64,000 nt of DNA, taken from assembly GCF_900106035.1 (NCBI RefSeq), contig NZ_FNUC01000004.1, positions 2,666,001 to 2,730,000 of the forward strand. Reading direction: 5' to 3'. The first letter of the stretch is position 1. The number at the start of each line of letters is the position of its first letter. Below the pieces are notes generated by a model. It worked only from the letters and a program-made list of their open reading frames with translations, was not told where the DNA came from and did not search any database. This document shows positions 25,041-33,752 of the stretch, one piece after another. The stretch comes from Jiangella alba (GTDB taxonomy: Bacteria; Actinomycetota; Actinomycetes; Jiangellales; Jiangellaceae). The position numbers and the translations under genes are program-made.

Positions 25041-26068
25041 GCGCGGCGATGAACACCGACGCGCTGCTGGAGATCCGCGGCCTGAACGTCGACTACCGGA
25101 CCTCCCGCCGGAGCACCGTCCCGGTGCTGCGCGACATCGACCTGAGCGTGCGGCCCGGCGAGGCCGTCGCGCTGGTGGGCGAGAGCGGCTGCGGCAAGAC
25201 GACGCTGGCGCTGGCCATGCTCCGGCTGCTGCCGAAACTCGGTCAGGTGCGGTCCGGGTCGATCGGGTTCCGCAGCGGCGACGGCGAGTGGTGCGACCTG
25301 CTCGCCATGGACGGGGGCCGGCTGCGGCGCTTCCGCTGGGCCGAGGCCGCCATGGTCTACCAGGGCGCGATGAACGCGCTCAATCCGCTCACCCGCATCA
25401 GGAGCCAGTTCCTGGAGACCGCGCGTGCGCACCGGTCCGGCGATGCCGACCGGGTGGTCCTCAACCGGGCCGCCGAGCTGCTGGAGCTGGTGGCGCTGGA
25501 GCCGGGCCGGGTGCTGAACGCCTACCCGCACCAGTTGTCCGGCGGCATGCGCCAGCGCGTGCTGATCGCGCTGGCGCTGCTGCTGCGGCCGCGGCTGCTG
25601 GTGCTGGACGAGCCGACGACGGCGCTGGACATCCTAACCCAGCGGGGCATCGTCGACACCTTGATCCGGCTGAAGGACGAGCTCCGGTTCGCCATGGTGT
25701 TCGTGTCGCACGACCTGCCGCTGGCCGCCGAACTGGCCGACCGGGTCGCCACCATGTACGGCGGGCGGATCGTCGAGCTCGGGCCCACCCGGGAGCTGTT
25801 CTACCGGCCGCGGCACCCCTACACCATGGGCCTGATCAGGGCGGTGCCGCCGGTGGCCGCCGACGCGCCGGAGATCGTCTCCATCCCCGGCTCGCCGCCC
25901 GGCTTCGGCGCGTTGCCGCCGGGGTGCGCGTTCCATCCGCGGTGCCGGTTCGCCGGGCCCGAGTGCGCCGTCACCGACGTGCCGCTGACCACGCTCTCCG
26001 TCGATCACCGGGCCGCGTGCCTGCGGCTCGACGCGACCGACCTCGAGGCGGTGAGCCACCGTGGCTGA
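25037..26068 (+). CDS. ABC transporter ATP-binding protein, DppD/OppD type
   Basis: A 343-residue ATPase. Walker [10 protein letters not shown] (about residue 51), Q-loop [12 protein letters not shown], signature LSGGMRQRV, Walker [13 protein letters not shown] and H-loop VFVSHD are all intact. The C-terminal oligopeptide extension has the Cys motif [14 protein letters not shown] typical of this subfamily, possibly an iron-sulfur site. Starts at GTG 25037 or ATG 25049. Confidence 0.92.
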   Translation: MSAAMNTDALLEIRGLNVDYRTSRRSTVPVLRDIDLSVRPGEAVALVGESGCGKTTLALAMLRLLPKLGQVRSGSIGFRSGDGEWCDLLAMDGGRLRRFRWAEAAMVYQGAMNALNPLTRIRSQFLETARAHRSGDADRVVLNRAAELLELVALEPGRVLNAYPHQLSGGMRQRVLIALALLLRPRLLVLDEPTTALDILTQRGIVDTLIRLKDELRFAMVFVSHDLPLAAELADRVATMYGGRIVELGPTRELFYRPRHPYTMGLIRAVPPVAADAPEIVSIPGSPPGFGALPPGCAFHPRCRFAGPECAVTDVPLTTLSVDHRAACLRLDATDLEAVSHRG

Positions 26069-27098
26069 CGCCCTGCTCCGGCTGGAGAACGTCGGCCGGG
26101 TCTTCCCGACCGACGCCGGCCCCGCGCCCGCCGTCGACGGCGTCGACCTGGCGCTGGCCGCCGGCTCGGTGACCTGCTTGGTGGGGGAGAGCGGCTCCGG
26201 GAAGACGACCACCGCCCGGATCGCCGCCGGGCTGACCACCGCGTCGTCCGGCCGGGTGCTCTTCGACGGACGGCCGCTGGCGGAGCTGGGCCGATCCGGC
26301 CTGGTCGCCTTCCGCCGGGCCGTGCAGTACATCCACCAGGACCCGTACGCGTCGCTGAACCCGACGCGCACGGTGCAGAGCACCCTGGTCTCCGCGCTGC
26401 TCCGGCAGCGGCGGCGGGGGTTGTGGTGCGGCCGGAGCGAGCACCGGGCGGCGCGCTCGCGCGCGGCCGAGCTGCTGTCGATGGTGGACCTGACCCCACC
26501 GGAGAACTACCTGGCCAAGTACCCGCACCAGCTCTCCGGCGGGCAGCGGCAGCGGGTGGCGATCGCCCGCGCGCTGACCACCGGACCGCGGCTCATCATC
26601 GCCGACGAGTCGACCTCGATGCTCGACGTGTCCATCCGCATCAGCCTGCTCAACGTGCTCACCGGCCTGCGTGAGCGGCTCGACGTCGGCTATCTGTTCA
26701 TCACCCACGATCTCGCCCTGGCGAAGTACTTCGGCCGCGACGGCCGCACCGCGGTGATGTACCTCGGCCGCATCGTGGAGAACGGCCCGACGTCACGGGT
26801 GATCGGCGACCCGCAGCACCCGTACACCCGGGCGTTGCTGGCGGCGGTGCCCGAGCCCGACCCCGACCTCACCCGCGGCAAGCGCGCCATCGAACTGCGC
26901 AGCGCCGACGTTCCCAGCCTGACGGCGATCCCCGACGGCTGCCCGTTCCACCCCCGCTGCCCGATGGCCCGGCCGGAGCCCTGCCAGCTGGAGCGGCCCG
27001 TGCTCACCGGCGCTGCCGGCCACCGTGCGGCGTGCCACCGCACGGCCGACGTCCGGGCCGAACTGCCGCTGCTCGGTGACTCGGCGGTGACCCGGTGA
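26061..27098 (+). CDS. ABC transporter ATP-binding protein, DppF/OppF type
   Basis: A 345-residue ATPase with Walker A GESGSGKTT, Q-loop YIHQDPYASLNP, signature [15 protein letters not shown], Walker B-like LIIADESTSMLD and H-loop FITHD. The Walker B Glu-Pro is Glu-Ser (ADES), common in OppF proteins. The C-terminal Cys motif CPFHPRCPMARPEPC is present. Overlaps the preceding gene by eight bases and the next by four. Confidence 0.92.
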   Translation: MADALLRLENVGRVFPTDAGPAPAVDGVDLALAAGSVTCLVGESGSGKTTTARIAAGLTTASSGRVLFDGRPLAELGRSGLVAFRRAVQYIHQDPYASLNPTRTVQSTLVSALLRQRRRGLWCGRSEHRAARSRAAELLSMVDLTPPENYLAKYPHQLSGGQRQRVAIARALTTGPRLIIADESTSMLDVSIRISLLNVLTGLRERLDVGYLFITHDLALAKYFGRDGRTAVMYLGRIVENGPTSRVIGDPQHPYTRALLAAVPEPDPDLTRGKRAIELRSADVPSLTAIPDGCPFHPRCPMARPEPCQLERPVLTGAAGHRAACHRTADVRAELPLLGDSAVTR

Positions 27099-27292
27099 TC
27101 GCCCTGGCCCGGGCCGGACTGAGCACCGGGCTGTTCCTACTGGCCGTCGCCGGGTTGCTGCTGCTCGCCATCCCGCCGGACCGGCCGGAGTTCGTCCCGA
27201 CGGTGCTCAGCCTGTGCATCGGTCTGCTGCTGACCGGCACCGCCGTCGTCGCCATGCTGCTGGGCCGCCGCGCCGAGCGGCGCGACCGCTGA
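27095..27292 (+). CDS. Small two-helix membrane protein in the ABC operon
   Basis: A 65-residue protein. GLFLLAVAGLLLLAIP and VLSLCIGLLLTGTAVVAMLLG are two membrane helices, with a basic C-terminus (GRRAERRDR). The GTG start overlaps the DppF-like stop (GTGA), so it is translationally coupled to the transporter. It could be an accessory transporter subunit; I recognise no family. Confidence 0.7.
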   Translation: MIALARAGLSTGLFLLAVAGLLLLAIPPDRPEFVPTVLSLCIGLLLTGTAVVAMLLGRRAERRDR

Positions 27293-27317
27293 CCCTGTTC
27301 ATCAACGGAGGAATCCC

Positions 27318-29120
27318 ATGTCCGACCCCACCCCGGTCCTGCTCACCCGCCGGACCGTCCTCGGCCTCCTCGGGGCCGGCGCCGCGGCCGCCGCACTGGG
27401 CGCCTGCAGCGCAGCCGGCAGCGACGGCTCGCAGTCGCCCGGCGGCACCCCCGGCCGCCGGATCTTCCGCGCCGCCTACCCGTACGAAGCGCCGCCGAAG
27501 GGACACTTCAACCTGCTGACCGGCGTCGCCGAGGGCATCCGGCTGGGCTACCTCATCGACCTGGTGCAGCTGCCGGGCGCGATGTACAACTGGCAGGACC
27601 AGACGTACTACCACCTGCTGGCCGACCCGTCGTCCGGGTTCGCCGCGGACCGCACGACCTTCAGCTACGTCGTCCGCGACGGGCTGAGCTGGAGCGACGG
27701 CACCCCCGTCACGGCCAAGGACGTGTACTCCACCTGGCTGCTGCAGGCCGCGCTCGGGCACTCGGCGCACCAGTACGTGACGTCGTTCGAGCAGACCGAC
27801 GAGCGCACCGTCACGTTCCAGCTGAGCAAGCCCGCGCCGGTGGTCGAGTACTACCTGCTGCGGCTGCAGATCGTGCCGGACATCCAGTACGGGCCGCTGG
27901 CCGCCGAGGTCGAGCCGCTGTACGCCGGCCGCACGCTGAAGGAGAGCCCGGACCTGGCCGCGCTGACCAAGAAGATCGGTGAGTTCCGCCCGGACGCGCC
28001 GCTGGCCAACGGCCCGTTCGCGTTCGACCCGGCGACCGTCACGGACGCCCAGCTGGAGCTGGTGAAGAACCCGACCGGCTACCTGGCCGACACGGTCGCG
28101 TGGGACGGCATCCTCGTGCACAACGGGCAGACCGAGGCGGTCACCCCGCTGGTGCTGGCCGAGAAGATCGACTACGCCACCCACGCCTTCCCCGTGGCCA
28201 CCACGAAGCAGCTGGAGCAGCAGGGCTTCCGGATCCTGCGGCCGCCGGTGCACAGCGGGCTGGCGCTGTACTTCAGCTTCGGCCGTCGCCCGGAGTTCGC
28301 CGACAAGCGGGTGCGGCAGGCGCTGGCGCACGCCATCGACCGCAGCCAGCAGGCCGAGGTGACGTTCGGCGACTCCGGACGACCCGGTCAGTACATGTCC
28401 GGCATGTCCGACGTCCAAGTCGAGCAGTGGCTCGGCGAGAGCGACCGGGGCAAGCTGGCCGGCTACGAGTTCGACCGCGACAAGGCCGAGCAGCTGCTGC
28501 TCGCGGCCGGCTGGCGGCGCGACGGCGCGACGTGGATCACCTCCGCGGGCACGCCGGCGACCTACGACATCAGCTACCCGACGCAGCTGATCGACTACGC
28601 CGCCGCGGCGCAGAACGTCGCCGGCCAGCTCAACGAGTGGGGCTTCGAGATCGTCCAGCGCGGCGGCGACAACACCCAGGTGCGGCTGGACATCGGCAAG
28701 GGCGAGTTCGACCTGGCGATCCTGACCTGGGGCATGACGGGGAACCCGTTCCCGTCCGAGGCCTACATCGCCGACTTCCTCACCTTCAACTACGCGATGC
28801 TGGCGCCGGACCGGGGCATCGACTTCCCGCTCACCCAGCAGACCGACGCGGTCGGCGAGATCGACCTCGAGCAGGCCGTCATCGACAGCGCCGTCGGCGC
28901 CTCGCCCGAGGAGCTGAAGGGCAAGGCGACCACCCTGGCGCTGGCCTTCAACGAGTTGCTGCCGATCGTGCCGCTGGTCGAGCGGTACGCCAACAACCCG
29001 GTGCTGACCAGCGCGGTGACCGGCTACCCGGACGACGACGCGTCGGTGATGCAGAACTCGATCTACGCCGACAACCCGACCGCGATCCTGATGTTCGACG
29101 GCACCCTCGAGCCGGCCTGA
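27318..29120 (+). CDS. Extracellular solute-binding protein, family 5 (lipoprotein)
   Basis: A 600-residue SBP_bac_5 protein, the substrate receptor for the ABC importer. The N-terminus TRRTVLGLLGAGAAAAALGAC has a twin-arginine signal and a lipobox (LGAC, Cys near residue 34), so it is exported folded and lipid-anchored. DGLSWSDGTPVTAKDVYSTW and YFSFGRRPEFADKRVRQALAHAID are family signatures. GGAGG precedes the ATG. Context suggests a sugar rather than peptide ligand, as for several actinobacterial relatives. Confidence 0.9.
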   Translation: MSDPTPVLLTRRTVLGLLGAGAAAAALGACSAAGSDGSQSPGGTPGRRIFRAAYPYEAPPKGHFNLLTGVAEGIRLGYLIDLVQLPGAMYNWQDQTYYHLLADPSSGFAADRTTFSYVVRDGLSWSDGTPVTAKDVYSTWLLQAALGHSAHQYVTSFEQTDERTVTFQLSKPAPVVEYYLLRLQIVPDIQYGPLAAEVEPLYAGRTLKESPDLAALTKKIGEFRPDAPLANGPFAFDPATVTDAQLELVKNPTGYLADTVAWDGILVHNGQTEAVTPLVLAEKIDYATHAFPVATTKQLEQQGFRILRPPVHSGLALYFSFGRRPEFADKRVRQALAHAIDRSQQAEVTFGDSGRPGQYMSGMSDVQVEQWLGESDRGKLAGYEFDRDKAEQLLLAAGWRRDGATWITSAGTPATYDISYPTQLIDYAAAAQNVAGQLNEWGFEIVQRGGDNTQVRLDIGKGEFDLAILTWGMTGNPFPSEAYIADFLTFNYAMLAPDRGIDFPLTQQTDAVGEIDLEQAVIDSAVGASPEELKGKATTLALAFNELLPIVPLVERYANNPVLTSAVTGYPDDDASVMQNSIYADNPTAILMFDGTLEPA

Positions 29121-29152
29121 CCTCCATCGCCCCGCATCGCAGAGGAGCTCAT

Positions 29153-30388
29153 GTGACAGCGCAGCGTGAGACCGGCCGCGGCCGGTACCGGGTCGGCGTG
29201 ATCGGCGCCGGCGTCCGGGCCGGCGCCTACTTCACCAACATCCCGGCCGAACTGACCGGCACGATCGAGCTCGCGGCGGTCGCCGATCCCGATCCGGCCC
29301 GCCGGGAGGCCTTCGGGAAGCTCTTCGGCGGCGAATCCGCCACACCGTACGAGACCGGGGCCGAGCTGCTGGCGCCGGAGGCCCTGGCGGCGAGCGAGCT
29401 CGACGCCGTGGTCATCGGCACCCCGAACGACCAGCATGCGCCCGACATCGTCGCCGCCGCCGACGCGGGCCTGACGGTGCTGGCCGAGAAGCCGGTGGCG
29501 ATCAGCGTGGCCGAGTGTGCCGCGCTGTGGGCCGCCACCGAGCGCGCGGCCGACCGGATCGTCGTCGGCTTCGTGCTGCGCTACGTGCCGTTCTACGCCC
29601 GGGTCCGCGAGATCGTGGCCGGCGGATCCCTGGGCGAGATCCTGGCCATCGACGCGGACGAGAACCTCGGCACCGGGCTGACCAGGCTGTTCCACCGGAG
29701 CTGGCGCGCCAGTGCGGCGCGCAGCGGCGGCTTCATGGTGGAGAAGTGCTGCCACGACTTCGACATCCTCAACTGGCTGGTCGGCACACCACCGGTCCGG
29801 GTGTTCTCGATGGCCGCCCGCAGCCACTTCAGGCCCCGGCCGGAGGCGGAGAAACGAGAGCGGTTCATCACCCGCGACACCGGTCTCGAACTCGACTTCG
29901 GCGAGCGCGACTGGACCGACGTCTTCGTGCCGCACGAGGAGAACAACCCGTACGACCTCGGGGCCGACATCCCCGATCACCAGCAGGCGATCGTCGAGTT
30001 CGCCGGCGGCACGCTGTGCACCCTGACGGCGGCGATGGCGCAGCCCCACACCAACCGGCGGCTGCGGATCTTCGGCACGGACGGCGCCCTGGAGGGCGAT
30101 CTGGCCAGCGGCCGCATCGTCGTCAGCAGCCCGAATCCGGCCGATGACGGCTGGCGCAGCCACGAGGAACTGGTCACCACGAACGACTCCGGTCACCACG
30201 GCGGCGACGCGGTGATCGGCCACGCCTTCTGGCACACCGTCGCCGGAGTTCCCGACCTGTCCCGGGCGGGCGTCCGGGAAGGCATCGCCGCCGTGCTGGT
30301 CGCGGCCGGCGCCGAGGAGTCCGCGGCCACCGGCCGGCAGGTCGACCTCACCGCACACCACCGGCAGGTCTTCGGCCCGGTCGTCTGA
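29153..30388 (+). CDS. Gfo/Idh/MocA family oxidoreductase (1)
   Basis: A 411-residue NAD(P)-dependent sugar dehydrogenase. The Rossmann motif YRVGVIGAGVRAGAY (about residue 11), AEKPVAISVAECAAL with the catalytic Lys, and EKCCHDFDILNWLVG with the His-Asp-active site helix are present. Start GTG 29153 has GAGGAG five bases upstream. The C-terminal domain contains FAGGTLCTLTAAMAQP. It probably oxidises a ring hydroxyl of the imported sugar. Confidence 0.88.
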   Translation: MTAQRETGRGRYRVGVIGAGVRAGAYFTNIPAELTGTIELAAVADPDPARREAFGKLFGGESATPYETGAELLAPEALAASELDAVVIGTPNDQHAPDIVAAADAGLTVLAEKPVAISVAECAALWAATERAADRIVVGFVLRYVPFYARVREIVAGGSLGEILAIDADENLGTGLTRLFHRSWRASAARSGGFMVEKCCHDFDILNWLVGTPPVRVFSMAARSHFRPRPEAEKRERFITRDTGLELDFGERDWTDVFVPHEENNPYDLGADIPDHQQAIVEFAGGTLCTLTAAMAQPHTNRRLRIFGTDGALEGDLASGRIVVSSPNPADDGWRSHEELVTTNDSGHHGGDAVIGHAFWHTVAGVPDLSRAGVREGIAAVLVAAGAEESAATGRQVDLTAHHRQVFGPVV

Positions 30389-30476
30389 CCGTCCAGCACC
30401 TGGTTCGAAATCCGCTAGCACGCTTCCCCAGCAGGGCGGCCGCACCGCCCGACCTCGACGTCATCTGGAGGGAACC

Positions 30477-32657
30477 ATGGCCACACCCAGCGAACCCCAG
30501 TCTTCGATGGCACGCCGGACGATGCTCGCCGCACTGGGCGCGGGCGGGCTGACGCTCACCGCGGCCGCCGGTGCCGGCGCGGCCGAGCGCAGCGCCGTCC
30601 CCGCCGCAGGGCCGACCATGCGCGCGTTGCTGGCGTTCGACTTCTGCCTGACGACCACCGTCGACCAGCTGCGGGCGGAGACCGCGCCCCAGGCCAACTA
30701 CCTCTACTACGTCGCCGACGCCGGCAAGGAGGGCGTCTTCAAGCACGACCCGGCCGACACCACCAGCGCCGACGACACCGGGCTGGTGCTGGTCTCCACG
30801 AACGGCAAGCGGTTCAAGCGGGTGTTCAGCCGGGACGAGGTCCGGGTCACCTGGTTCGGCGCGACCGGCGACGGCAGCACCGACGACCACGACCGCATCC
30901 AGGCCGCCATCGACGCGGTCTCGCAGCTGGGCGGCGGGACCGTCTACTTCCCGGCCGGCACTTACATCGTCTCGCCGAAGACGAACGAGCGGCGGATCCG
31001 GCTGCGCAGCAAGGTGAACCTGCGCGGCGAGGGCGACAACTCGGTGCTCAAGGTGAAGGACAACGCGGGCGACTACTGGGTGATCCTCGGCGGGTTCTGG
31101 GGCGAGGACATCGTCCGCGACGTGAGCATCAGCCACCTGAAGATCGACCAGAACGTCGCCGCCAACACGTCGTGCTTCATCAACGGCCCGGCCACCCAGC
31201 CGGGCCGGGACGCCACCGGCGACCTCTGGTGGCGGCAGTTCTGCATCGGCCTGTTCAACTACGACAACATCGAGGTCGACCACGTCACGTTCGCTCCGAC
31301 CTGCGGCGTCAACTCGGTGGTGATCAACAACTACCAGTGCCGCAACGCCAGGATCAGCAACTGCGTGTTCGACTTCGTCAAGGCCAAGGGTGACCGCAAC
31401 TACGACAACTCGGCGATCTACGTCAACGGCGTCGCGCACACCATCACCGGCAACCGGTTCCGCGCAGCCGTCGAGGAGATGGCGTTCGGCGCCATGGAGA
31501 CCCACGGGGCGCAGAGCGTGGTCTCCAACAACATCTCCGACGGCTACATCACCGGCGTCAACGCCCAGTCCTCGGAGTACGGCGGCGACATCGCCGACAT
31601 GACCATCACGGGCAACACCTTCTCCAACGCCGCCCACGGCATTCAGCTCTGGCCGCGCAAGGACCGGCCGGTGCGCAACGTGACGATCGCCGGGAACACC
31701 GTCAGCCTGGCCAACAAGACGCACAACCGGTCCGGGATGATGGGCATCGGCACCTTCCCGGGCGAGTTCATGCCCGACACCTCGCCGTTCGAGAACATCG
31801 TCATCACCGGCAACACCGTGCTGTACCAGGAGGAGTTCGAGCAGCGCGAGGTGCTCTGGGAGCAGTACGCCTTCGGCATCGGGCTGATGCGGGCGAACGA
31901 CATGACCAACGTGGTCATCGCCGACAACGTCATCAAGAACCCGCCGCTGACCGGCATCGTCATCGGCAACCGGGAGAAGAAGGGGACCAGCACCAACGTC
32001 GCCGTCACCGGGAACGTGATCACCAACCCGGGGCACTATCCGGCCAAGGCGGAGCGGTTCCGGGCCGGCATCCTGGTGCAGTCCGCCGTCTTCGGGGCGC
32101 GCATCACCGACAACACGATCATCGACACCTACGCCCAGGCCAAGGGGCTGTACGCCATCCGGGCCAACGAGGCGGAGGGCAGCTATGCCCACGTGGTGAT
32201 CCGCGACAACCTGGTGCGCAGCAAGCAGGGCGGGCTCTGGCTCGACCTGGCGCCCGGCATCGAGACCGACGAGGTGCGCGAGCGGATCGCGTTCACGCCC
32301 AGCTTCCCGCCGCAGAGCGGCACCTTCGACGCCGGGGACCTGCTCTGGGTGACCGGCGAGGTCAGCGGCCCCGCCGCGCCGGTCGGCTACCGGGTGCTCG
32401 GATCCGGCACCGCCGGCACGCTCACCGGCGTGACCGGCACCGGGACGGCGGGGACGGCCAAGCTGACGGTGAACGACGCCGCGGCGCTCCGGGTCGGCCA
32501 GGTGATCGTGATCGCCACCGGGAACCAGGTCCGGCGGATCGTGCAGATCGGCGGCACCACGGTGCGGCTTGACCGCAACCTGGACGCCGCCGCCAGCGCG
32601 AGCGCGGTCGGCTTCGCCGCGCCGCGGTTCGCCCCGTTCGCCACCGTCGACGCCTGA
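30477..32657 (+). CDS. Secreted right-handed beta-helix protein (pectate lyase/GH28-like)
   Basis: A 726-residue exported protein. The N-terminus MARRTMLAALGAGGL (from residue 11) with a following AG-rich stretch is a Tat signal. VTWFGATGDGSTDDHDRIQAAIDAV and GGGTVYFPAGTYIV are the Pectate_lyase_3 start, followed by many repeats of the type VxITGNxxxN over residues 150-600, forming parallel coils. The last 100 residues are a separate strand-rich domain. It may be a polysaccharide lyase or glycosidase; catalytic residues cannot be fixed by eye. Confidence 0.8.
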   Translation: MATPSEPQSSMARRTMLAALGAGGLTLTAAAGAGAAERSAVPAAGPTMRALLAFDFCLTTTVDQLRAETAPQANYLYYVADAGKEGVFKHDPADTTSADDTGLVLVSTNGKRFKRVFSRDEVRVTWFGATGDGSTDDHDRIQAAIDAVSQLGGGTVYFPAGTYIVSPKTNERRIRLRSKVNLRGEGDNSVLKVKDNAGDYWVILGGFWGEDIVRDVSISHLKIDQNVAANTSCFINGPATQPGRDATGDLWWRQFCIGLFNYDNIEVDHVTFAPTCGVNSVVINNYQCRNARISNCVFDFVKAKGDRNYDNSAIYVNGVAHTITGNRFRAAVEEMAFGAMETHGAQSVVSNNISDGYITGVNAQSSEYGGDIADMTITGNTFSNAAHGIQLWPRKDRPVRNVTIAGNTVSLANKTHNRSGMMGIGTFPGEFMPDTSPFENIVITGNTVLYQEEFEQREVLWEQYAFGIGLMRANDMTNVVIADNVIKNPPLTGIVIGNREKKGTSTNVAVTGNVITNPGHYPAKAERFRAGILVQSAVFGARITDNTIIDTYAQAKGLYAIRANEAEGSYAHVVIRDNLVRSKQGGLWLDLAPGIETDEVRERIAFTPSFPPQSGTFDAGDLLWVTGEVSGPAAPVGYRVLGSGTAGTLTGVTGTGTAGTAKLTVNDAAALRVGQVIVIATGNQVRRIVQIGGTTVRLDRNLDAAASASAVGFAAPRFAPFATVDA

Positions 32658-32691
32658 CCAGGGCCGTCGCACCCGAAGGAGAGCACGCACC

Positions 32692-33732
32692 GTGACTGAC
32701 GCACCGATCCGGGTCGGCCTCATCGGCCTCGGCCGCAGCGGGTGGCACCTGCATGCCGCCGGACTGGCCGAGCTCGACCAGTACAGCATCGTCGCCGCGG
32801 CCGATCCCGATCCCGAGCGACGTGCCGAGGCCGAGGCCCGGTTCGGCTGCGCCGGCTACGCCGAGCCCGGTGAGCTGCTGGCCGACGGCCGGGTGGAGCT
32901 GGTCGTGGTGGCCACGCCGTCGCACACCCACGTGCCGCTCGGCGTGGCCGCCCTCGACGCCGGCAAGCACGTCGTCGTGGAGAAGCCGCTGGCCCAGAGC
33001 ACCGCCGAGGTGGACACCCTGATCGCGGCCGCGAACCGGGCCGGGCGGGTGGCCACCTGCTTCCAGAACAACCGGTTCGAGCCCAGCTTCCTGGCTGTGC
33101 GCGAGATCATCGCGTCGGGCCGGCTCGGCGAGCTGATCCTCATCCGCCGGTCGGTGCACCGCTACACCCGGCGGTCCGACTGGCAGACCGTCCGCAGGTA
33201 CGGCGGCGGCGAGTTGCCGAACACCGCCTCGCACTTTCTCGACCAGCTGCTGTTGCTGGTCGACGACGGCCCGCTCGAGCTGTTCGCCGACCTCAGGCAC
33301 ACGATCTCCGCCGGCGACGCCGAGGACCACGTCAAGCTGGTCATGAAGCCCAAGACCGGCCCGCTGCTGGACCTGGAGTCCAGCTCGGCGATCGCCACGC
33401 CGCAGTCGGGCTGGCTGATCGCCGGCAGCACCGGCGGACTCACGGCCACCGACGAGTCACTGCACCTCACGTGGTACGACCCCGACACCGCCGAGGAGGT
33501 CGAGCTGCACGAGGGCACGCCGCCGGGCCGGTCCTACCTCAGCGGCGACACGATCGGCTGGCAGCAGGAGACCCGCCGGTTCGACCCGGGCGTCGCCGAG
33601 CGGACGGCGCTCTACTACCAGCACCTGGCCCGCACCCTGCGAGGCGGCGCCGACCTGCACGTCACGCTGCAGAGCGTCCGCCGCCAGATCGAGGTGATCG
33701 AGCGGGCCCGCCGGCAGACCGGGCTGCTGTAG
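32692..33732 (+). CDS. Gfo/Idh/MocA family oxidoreductase (2)
   Basis: A 346-residue dehydrogenase. IRVGLIGLGRSGWHLHAAGL is the Rossmann motif and VVEKPLAQSTAEVDTLI contains the catalytic Lys; the His-containing active-site helix is ELPNTASHFLDQLLLL. It differs strongly from the 411-residue enzyme in the same operon, so the two probably act on different intermediates. Start GTG 32692 with AAGGAG upstream. Last gene of the operon; the ThDP enzyme converges 20 bases on. Confidence 0.87.
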   Translation: MTDAPIRVGLIGLGRSGWHLHAAGLAELDQYSIVAAADPDPERRAEAEARFGCAGYAEPGELLADGRVELVVVATPSHTHVPLGVAALDAGKHVVVEKPLAQSTAEVDTLIAAANRAGRVATCFQNNRFEPSFLAVREIIASGRLGELILIRRSVHRYTRRSDWQTVRRYGGGELPNTASHFLDQLLLLVDDGPLELFADLRHTISAGDAEDHVKLVMKPKTGPLLDLESSSAIATPQSGWLIAGSTGGLTATDESLHLTWYDPDTAEEVELHEGTPPGRSYLSGDTIGWQQETRRFDPGVAERTALYYQHLARTLRGGADLHVTLQSVRRQIEVIERARRQTGLL

Positions 33733-33752
33733 CGGGCCTCAGCCGGTGCCGC

